NCBI GenBank assembly: GCA_022601635.1 | Contig: JAJACG010000022.1 | Span: 69,790 to 118,908, forward strand | DNA: 49,119 bases | Reading direction: 5' to 3' | From: Chlamydiales bacterium | Lineage (GTDB): Bacteria > Chlamydiota > Chlamydiia > Chlamydiales > JAAKFR01 | In this document: one piece after another, positions 44,648 through 49,119 of the stretch | Position numbering within the stretch: position 1 is the stretch's first letter | Layout: each line of letters opens with the position of its first letter | The notes under the pieces: generated by a model | Database searches by the model: none | Told to the model about the DNA's origin: nothing | What the model saw: only the letters and a program-made list of their open reading frames with translations | Translations under genes and position numbers: made by a program

Positions 44648-45685
44648 ATGGAGCAATCGGACAGAAGGAAGGCGTTGGACGCGGCAATCGCGCATATTGA
44701 GAAGCAGTTTGGAGAGGGGGCTATTATGAGCCTGGGGAGGCACTCTCAGTCTAGGGAGATTTCAGCGATCCCGACGGGGGCGCTCTCTCTTGATATAGCT
44801 CTTGGGATAGGGGGCGTTCCGAGAGGACGAGTGGTAGAGATTTACGGCCCTGAGTCTTCGGGAAAATCGACTTTAGCGACTCATATAGTGGCGAGTGTGC
44901 AGAAGCTGGGTGGTTTGGCGGCCTATATTGATGCTGAGCACGCTTTGGATCCTGCCTATGCGGCGCGGATCGGGGTCAATGTGAATGAGCTGATGATTTC
45001 GCAGCCTGACTGTGGCGAGGATGCGCTGAATATTGCTGATATGCTGGCGCGCTCAAATGCGGTTGATTTGATTGTGGTGGACTCTGTGGCGGCGCTTGTG
45101 CCGAAGAGTGAGCTTGAAGGGGAGATGGGAGATACGCATGTGGGGCTTCAGGCGCGCATGATGTCGCAGGCTCTTCGGAAGCTGACGGCGACGCTTTCGC
45201 GTTCAAATACCTGTGCTATTTTCATCAACCAGATTCGGGAGAAGATTGGAGTGATGTTTGGCAACCCGGAGACAACTACGGGGGGTCGTGCGCTCAAATT
45301 TTACTCTTCTGTTAGACTTGATATTCGCCGGATTGGTGCCTTGAAGGGTCCAGACAATGTGGATTGCGGTAATCGGGTGAAGGTGAAGGTTGCCAAGAAC
45401 AAGATGGCACCTCCCTTCCGTATTGCTGAATTTGATATCATATTTAATGAGGGGATCTCTTATGAGGGGTCTCTGATTGACATTGGTGTTGAGAAGGGGA
45501 TTATTGAGAAGAAGGGCGCTTGGTTTAGCTACAATGGTGGCAAGTTGGGTCAGGGCAAGGAGGCTGTCCGTACAGAGCTGAAGAAGAATCCAGACTTAGC
45601 GGCGGAGATTCGTTCTAAGATTATGGAGACGCTGCAGCCAGCTGAGGAGCCTGTAAAAGAAGAAGAGGCTGCTCTAGCTGAGTAG
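44648..45685 (+). CDS. recA: RecA recombinase
   Basis: 345 aa, normal length. DNA-strand exchange protein of homologous recombination, acting on ends made by RecBCD, whose genes are also in this window. Walker [10 protein letters not shown] is near residue 67, [16 protein letters not shown] carries the Walker B Asp, loop L1 reads [20 protein letters not shown], and loop L2 lies in [20 protein letters not shown]. The C-terminal tail is acidic ([13 protein letters not shown]), as usual. It has its own promoter and a good ribosome-binding site. The 3' end overlaps the convergent prenyl synthase gene by 12 nt. Confidence 0.98.
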   Translation: MEQSDRRKALDAAIAHIEKQFGEGAIMSLGRHSQSREISAIPTGALSLDIALGIGGVPRGRVVEIYGPESSGKSTLATHIVASVQKLGGLAAYIDAEHALDPAYAARIGVNVNELMISQPDCGEDALNIADMLARSNAVDLIVVDSVAALVPKSELEGEMGDTHVGLQARMMSQALRKLTATLSRSNTCAIFINQIREKIGVMFGNPETTTGGRALKFYSSVRLDIRRIGALKGPDNVDCGNRVKVKVAKNKMAPPFRIAEFDIIFNEGISYEGSLIDIGVEKGIIEKKGAWFSYNGGKLGQGKEAVRTELKKNPDLAAEIRSKIMETLQPAEEPVKEEEAALAE

Positions 45686-46459
45686 TTCTGCCAATGAATA
45701 GAGGTCAAAAATGTCGAGCTCAACGAGCCGCTTTTTGACCTCTTCTAATTCCTGTCCAACACGCTTTTTTGCCACATCAATGCCATACTTACGCGCATAG
45801 TTATAGTCCATCCCTTCATCTTGATCGTAGTCATCAATATCATCCTTGATCTGAAAGGCAAGCCCAAAATGGACTGCGGCTTGACACACCTCTTCAACCC
45901 GCTTTACATCACCACCTCCAAGTAGCCATCCTGTTACGAAGGAGAGTTCGAAGAGGGCTCCGGTTTTGAGGTAGTGTACGGTTAGAATGTCGCTTTTCAA
46001 ATCCTCACAGAACTGTCCGGCGGTGGCGCCTTGGAGGCCTGTATTTTTGGAGACTTGCTGGATCATTGTGGGGAGGAGATTGGGTGGGCAGTTCTTGGCA
46101 ATGAGGCGATAGCCTTCTGCGATGAGCGCGTATGTGGCGAGGATGGCGGTTTTTTCATTGAATGCTAGGTGGAGTGTGGGTTTGCCTCGTCTGATGGGGT
46201 CATTGTCCATGGATGGTAGGTCATCGGCGATGAGTGAGGCGGTGTGGAAGAGTTCGATCGCAAGTGCTGCATCTTGCACATTTTCAGAGCCAAGGGCGTT
46301 GGCCACCATGTAGACAATTGTTGGCCGAAAGCGTTTCCCGCCATTTTTTAGGGCGTATAGGCAGGCATTTGAGAGCGTTTGGGGGCCGTCTAGGCGTAGT
46401 TGGTCTATTTGCTCGTCGACATGCTGTTTATGGCGTGTGAGCTGATCTATGAGCTTCAT
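45674..46459 (-). CDS. ispA: Polyprenyl diphosphate synthase (farnesyl/geranylgeranyl type)
   Basis: 261 aa trans-prenyltransferase that condenses IPP with allylic diphosphates for the quinone and undecaprenyl precursors. The first Asp-rich motif DDLPSMDND and the second [11 protein letters not shown] are both intact, as are [11 protein letters not shown] (IPP-binding) and the KTGALFELS helix. It is about 30-40 residues shorter than E. coli IspA, mainly at the C-terminus, where the usual basic tail is missing. The chain length of the product cannot be read with confidence. ATG at 46459 has AAAGGA 7 nt upstream. It overlaps the GlmU-like gene by 32 nt, and the same pair occurs in C. trachomatis (CT628/CT629). 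Confidence 0.9.
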   Translation of the reverse strand: MKLIDQLTRHKQHVDEQIDQLRLDGPQTLSNACLYALKNGGKRFRPTIVYMVANALGSENVQDAALAIELFHTASLIADDLPSMDNDPIRRGKPTLHLAFNEKTAILATYALIAEGYRLIAKNCPPNLLPTMIQQVSKNTGLQGATAGQFCEDLKSDILTVHYLKTGALFELSFVTGWLLGGGDVKRVEEVCQAAVHFGLAFQIKDDIDDYDQDEGMDYNYARKYGIDVAKKRVGQELEEVKKRLVELDIFDLYSLAELLS

Positions 46460-47054
46460 GGACGATTCCTTTGACTGTTTGGCATGGCATGGCGGTGCTG
46501 TGGGGCAGCATGATGGTGCCTGGGTTTGTGACGCAGTTGCATCCGGTTTGGGAGTGGTCTCCGAAGAAGGCGCCGACTTTGCGTCGTTTAGTATCCTGTC
46601 CTTCTATGCGGATATTTTGGCGATCGAGGCGTAGATTTGCGCATTTTGTACCGGCACCGAGGTTAACGTGTTCGCCTAATATGGAGTCACCTACGTAAGC
46701 GAAGTGGCCAGCTTGTGAACAGTTGAGGAAAATACTGTTCTTAACTTCTGTGGCGTGTCCGATGACGACATTGTTTTCGGTGATAAGGTTTCCGCGGATG
46801 TATGCACCGTGTCGGATTTGGCAATTTTCTCCGATGATGCATGGGCCTTTGATGTAAGCGCCGGGTTCGACAGTGCTATTTTTTCCGATTGAGATTGTTT
46901 CTGGGTTAATTAGGATGGCGCCGTTTTGGATATTGCCTTCGATTTTGAAGTTTTGATTTTTTAGGAAGGTGTGGATTTGGTCGAGGATTTCCCAGGGGAA
47001 TTCTCTTTTGAAGAGTGGGTGGCTTGTTTTGAAGAGTTGATTGGTGGCGAGCAT
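46428..47054 (-). CDS. GlmU-like left-handed beta-helix (hexapeptide) protein
   Basis: 208 aa. After an N-terminal helix (about 1-45) come imperfect hexapeptide repeats typical of a left-handed beta helix: GNIQNGAILINPET, ISIGKNSTVEPGAYIKGPCI, IGENCQIRHGAYIRG, VVIGHATEVKNSIF and VNLGAGTKCANLR. GlmU's acetyltransferase part has the same order, including VGDSxLGxxxNxGAGT. The uridylyltransferase domain is absent. Chlamydiaceae carry such a short protein annotated as GlmU (CT629). It probably acts on a sugar-nucleotide or UDP-GlcNAc precursor, but activity is unproven. ATG at 47054 with AGGGA upstream. It is the first gene of the pair with the prenyl synthase. Confidence 0.8.
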   Translation of the reverse strand: MLATNQLFKTSHPLFKREFPWEILDQIHTFLKNQNFKIEGNIQNGAILINPETISIGKNSTVEPGAYIKGPCIIGENCQIRHGAYIRGNLITENNVVIGHATEVKNSIFLNCSQAGHFAYVGDSILGEHVNLGAGTKCANLRLDRQNIRIEGQDTKRRKVGAFFGDHSQTGCNCVTNPGTIMLPHSTAMPCQTVKGIVHEAHRSAHTP

Positions 47055-47346
47055 GAACGTTTCCCTGGGTGTTAAGTAAGATTAACTTAATCTATTTAAA
47101 TATCTTCTTCTTCGGGTGGTGTGGAAATGTTGATACACGAAGAGAGTTAGGAGTGAAGATAACTTGTTTATGAGTAGAAGACAAGTGTGGGGTTTTGAAC
47201 GGGGTTTAGTTTTGAACGGACTTACTGACAGTGATTGAACATGGTTCTGAACAGATTTTTCCACTATGATTTACGTAGAATTTTGGTATTGGCGGCAAGC
47301 TTTGCTTGCCGCCAGAACGCGAGTTTTTTTGAGCGGGCAACGCCCG
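47055..47346. other. Intergenic region with palindrome, direct repeats and strong hairpins
   Basis: No gene is supported here. It holds a 15-bp palindrome AGATTAACTTAATCT (47079-47093) upstream of the GlmU-like gene that could be an operator, a direct repeat GTTTTGAACGG (47192-47202 and 47209-47219), and the first of the two hairpins described separately. A 60-codon minus-strand frame (47082-47264) has no protein-like character. Confidence 0.5.
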
Positions 47347-47359
47347 CTAAAAACTCGCG
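47291..47359. repeat. Two adjacent strong hairpins at the edge of the Rhs locus
   Basis: Hairpin 1: GGCGGCAAGC (47291-47300), loop TTT, GCTTGCCGCC (47304-47313), ten perfect pairs. Hairpin 2: CGCGAGTTTTT (47318-47328) pairs with AAAAACTCGCG (47349-47359), enclosing AGCGGGC-aac-GCCCGCT (47332-47348). They lie just beyond the decayed toxin tip. They could end transcription from the Rhs side or be an inserted repeat element. Confidence 0.8.
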
Positions 47360-47616
47360 GAACTTACTTTGTGGGGAGGAGATACTTTCTCGCTACTGAT
47401 CATCAATGCATTCCTCACTAATACCGCCCCCTGACTAGGACAAATCTGTAAAAATACCGCACCATCAGACGCACTCTTAAAAAAATCATCCCACGTACGA
47501 TGCAAATGCCCCACAGGATTCGTCAACGCCCCCATCAAATTTAAGGTCGCCTCATACAAATCCACCCCTATCGTATGTGACGCATTATAAACACTGCGAA
47601 TGTTATGCCCCCATAA
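47347..47616 (-). pseudogene. Decayed Rhs C-terminal tip (lipase-like domain remnant)
   Basis: An open frame of about 90 codons without its own start or ribosome-binding site. It reads NIRSVYNASHTIGVDLYEA, a LNLMGALTNPV segment, then a WDDFF segment and FLQICPSQGAVLVRNAL. This lines up with the intact Rhs tip (EVVMLYNGSNGFLMDLFEC, LAKLGILAPV, FIVTAHSQGTTHL): shared are YNxS, DLxE, LGxLxxPV and xSQG. The expected HSQG is PSQG here. The similarity stops near 47400 and the frame ends at the hairpins, so the Asp and His of a triad are missing. It looks like an orphan tip left by an earlier toxin cassette. Confidence 0.75.
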
Positions 47617-48154
47617 CAGAGCTCTCAGAACTGTTGGTTCTCAAAAACCTGACAGCATCCTCATAAAGCTCGGTATGAATGGTTCTAAAACTTTCTGATT
47701 CGGAGCTATAAGTTTGATAAATGATTTTTCTATCGTCTCCTAAAAACACAAGGTTTATTGCGGGACAATCTGATAGAGAGGAAGAGGCCTGAGAAGATAG
47801 TATAATGTCTAGGTCTTCTAGTCGAAATGGAAAATGATGTAAATATGGTCGAATTTCAATCTCAGTATTTACCTCTTCCAAATAGCATTCGATTATGGAG
47901 ACATATATTTTCCGCCCCTCTTTGAGAGACAAGAAATTTTGTTTATCATAAGATGCGCTAATTTGGTTAACACTATGCATCATAGATCCTCCTGAACCAC
48001 TTAAGCGAATCTCATGTTTGATTTCAAGTTGGTTGGAACATTTTTTTTGAAGGTTGTCAACAACCTTACAGTAATTCGGTTCTCTTATAGAAAGAAAAAT
48101 GAGAGGCAACAGAGAAAACATGTAAGTTATTGATTTAAAAATACGTATAAGCAA
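47603..48154 (-). CDS. Small membrane-anchored protein, candidate immunity protein of the Rhs toxin
   Basis: 183 aa. The TTG at 48154 is chosen because GGAG lies 6 nt upstream; it overlaps the Rhs stop by 20 nt, so translation is coupled. One hydrophobic segment at about 5-23 (IFKSITYMFSLLPLIFLSI) would anchor the protein in, or export it across, the inner membrane; the rest is soluble with mixed strands and an acidic C-terminus. I recognise no family. Immunity proteins usually follow their toxin gene directly, and those for phospholipase-type toxins are usually periplasmic, so position and topology both fit. The AT content is higher than in the core genes, as often found for acquired cassettes. 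Confidence 0.65.
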   Translation of the reverse strand: MLIRIFKSITYMFSLLPLIFLSIREPNYCKVVDNLQKKCSNQLEIKHEIRLSGSGGSMMHSVNQISASYDKQNFLSLKEGRKIYVSIIECYLEEVNTEIEIRPYLHHFPFRLEDLDIILSSQASSSLSDCPAINLVFLGDDRKIIYQTYSSESESFRTIHTELYEDAVRFLRTNSSESSVMGA

Positions 48155-49119
48155 ATCTTTCTCCGAGTTCTTGGATTTTTCTTAAATATGTTGGGTTCAT
48201 TAGGCTATGTTCTCTAAGCGGGTTTATAGATGATGCAGGAAGTTTTACAAAATTATATCTTTTTGAGCGTTGAGCAAAAGAGTACCGAAAAGGATTTGTC
48301 CTAGGAATAGGATCCATTGCGCTGACATAGTTATGTACTGAGCCAAAAGCATGTCTAGAGAAAAGGGTCGCTCCACCAAAGCCTGTAACATGCATTCGGG
48401 ATCTTATTGATTCACATAAATGCTTTCCAGTATTTGCCAAATGAGTGGTTCCTTGGCTATGCGCTGTAACAATAAAATGCAAATCTGGATTTTGTGCACT
48501 CTGTGTTCTGAAATAGTCAATACACATTTTCTCTACAGGAGCTAGAATCCCCAGCTTAGCCAGTCCACACTCAAATAGATCCATTAAAAAACCATTCGAA
48601 CCGTTATACAACATTACAACTTCAGTGCCGCCATATGCCTTTGAGATTTTCTTTCCTTGATCATAAACTTCTTCTGCAGAGTTTACAATTCCGTTGATGT
48701 GCACTCTTTCAATATTCTCTATGTGCCTGCCTGGAATACGCATAATCATATTTCTGTTTTTCCTGTAGGCAGCATTTTCAAACAGGTACCCACCGCTTCC
48801 CCATCGTCCAATGGCCTCAACCACATCTCTTAATCCACCGAATGGAATCAAGTGCTTTCCTGCGTACTCCATTCCTTTGAAGACTGGGTATAGCATTGTT
48901 TGGACCATAGACAGTGTTGCACCAAGTGGATTTGAGTTATATCCATACAGATCAATGTTAGAGAGAGGGTTGTTGTGCACATAGGCATAAAGATTAGGAC
49001 CATCCTCATAACCCAATGGATCCGGAGTTAAAAAACGACCTAAGCTTGGCACATAGTATCTACGACCAAAATAGATGTGATTCGTCTCAGGATCCAACCT
49101 CTTACTACTAAATCCCCAA
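48135..49119 (-). CDS. Rhs/YD-repeat protein C-terminus with lipase-like toxin tip (5' part beyond window)
   Basis: 327 residues are visible; the frame is open at the right edge, so most of the Rhs shell is outside. The visible part starts with the end of the Rhs core: WGFSSKRLDPETNHIYFGRR, then SLGRFLTPDPLGYEDGPNLY, AYVHNNPLSNIDLYG. After this the variable tip begins. It contains AHSQG (Ser codon 48456-48458), the nucleophile elbow of alpha/beta hydrolases, then AMDPIPR and REHSLMNPTY at spacing suitable for Asp and His of a lipase triad. It resembles, from memory, the domain on chlamydial DUF687-type proteins. Predicted role: a membrane-lipid-attacking polymorphic toxin used against competing bacteria or host membranes. 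The next gene is a candidate immunity protein. Confidence 0.85.
   Translation of the reverse strand, partial: WGFSSKRLDPETNHIYFGRRYYVPSLGRFLTPDPLGYEDGPNLYAYVHNNPLSNIDLYGYNSNPLGATLSMVQTMLYPVFKGMEYAGKHLIPFGGLRDVVEAIGRWGSGGYLFENAAYRKNRNMIMRIPGRHIENIERVHINGIVNSAEEVYDQGKKISKAYGGTEVVMLYNGSNGFLMDLFECGLAKLGILAPVEKMCIDYFRTQSAQNPDLHFIVTAHSQGTTHLANTGKHLCESIRSRMHVTGFGGATLFSRHAFGSVHNYVSAMDPIPRTNPFRYSFAQRSKRYNFVKLPASSINPLREHSLMNPTYLRKIQELGERFAYTYF

Noticed and set aside
47082-47264. 60-codon minus-strand frame upstream of the GlmU-like gene
   Set aside because: Low-complexity basic and hydroxylated composition, no ribosome-binding site, and it spans AT-rich promoter-like sequence.
47347-47565. 72-codon frame as an intact small gene
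   Set aside because: It begins with GTG in the middle of a region similar to the Rhs tip and has no ribosome-binding site; the similarity continues upstream of that GTG, so it is called a pseudogene fragment.
1-49119. tRNA or rRNA genes and CRISPR arrays
   Set aside because: No cloverleaf with a GGTTCGAATCC-like arm, no rRNA signature and no regularly spaced repeats were seen on reading both strands; a tRNAscan-SE run would settle it.

Overview
The window comes from a member of the Chlamydiota, most likely an environmental (non-Chlamydiaceae) lineage. The evidence is gene content and order. From memory of the C. trachomatis D map, blocks matching recB-recC-ygeD (CT639-641), dus-yggT-CT646-CT647-CT648-ygfA-recA (CT644-650), RsbU-CT589-CT590, trpS/uvrB (CT585/586) and ispA-glmU-like (CT628/629) are all present, but rearranged. 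Several genes are not ones I associate with Chlamydiaceae: an ECF sigma factor, a DUF4143 AAA ATPase, L-2-hydroxyglutarate oxidase, an Rhs toxin and a 4634-residue giant protein. These correspondences are recalled, not searched.

Layout. 1-4910 (-): recC-recB, recB running off the left edge. 4909-6636 (+): an LplT-like transporter fused to a degenerate acyltransferase domain; it shares its start-codon bases with recC on the other strand. 6720-14437 (-): an overlapping four-gene operon, lhgO -> RsbU -> a second RsbU-like phosphatase -> a 918-residue protein. 14466-16035 (+): a SpoU-type RNA methyltransferase and rsgA. 16129-17439 (+): an AAA/DUF4143 ATPase behind its own promoter. 17445-19311 (-): a small ORF, an ECF sigma factor and a TraB/ChaN-like protein. 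19434-26589 (-): a tightly packed seven-gene operon, yggT-dus-tyrP-tyrP-trpS-CPBP protease-uvrB. 26666-30354 (+): a PilM/GspL-like protein, a small bitopic membrane protein, a MORN-variant lipoprotein and ygfA. 30591-44495 (-): the giant helicase-like protein, sitting between ygfA and recA. 44648-45685 (+): recA. 45674-47054 (-): a prenyl diphosphate synthase and a GlmU-like hexapeptide protein. 47055-49119 (-): the end of an Rhs polymorphic-toxin locus.

Three points stand out. First, the giant gene (residues 1-4634) has the sequence style of DUF3638-type proteins, with helicase-like motifs between residues 3198 and 3970. It carries a run of 12 G at 41555-41566 near codon 977, which would make it a phase-variable switch, and a glutamine-rich repeat near residue 4275. 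Second, the right end holds an Rhs C-terminal tip with a lipase-like AHSQG nucleophile motif, a small membrane-anchored candidate immunity gene, and a decayed second tip that is visibly paralogous to the first. Third, lhgO, whose product makes 2-oxoglutarate, overlaps the gene for RsbU, whose chlamydial homologue has been reported to bind 2-oxoglutarate.

Several transcription units start with a near-consensus -35/17 bp/-10 promoter whose start site falls within a few bases of the ATG and with no Shine-Dalgarno sequence (26666 +, 26589 -, 16129 +, 14466 +), suggesting leaderless mRNAs. I saw no tRNA, rRNA, CRISPR array or intact insertion sequence.
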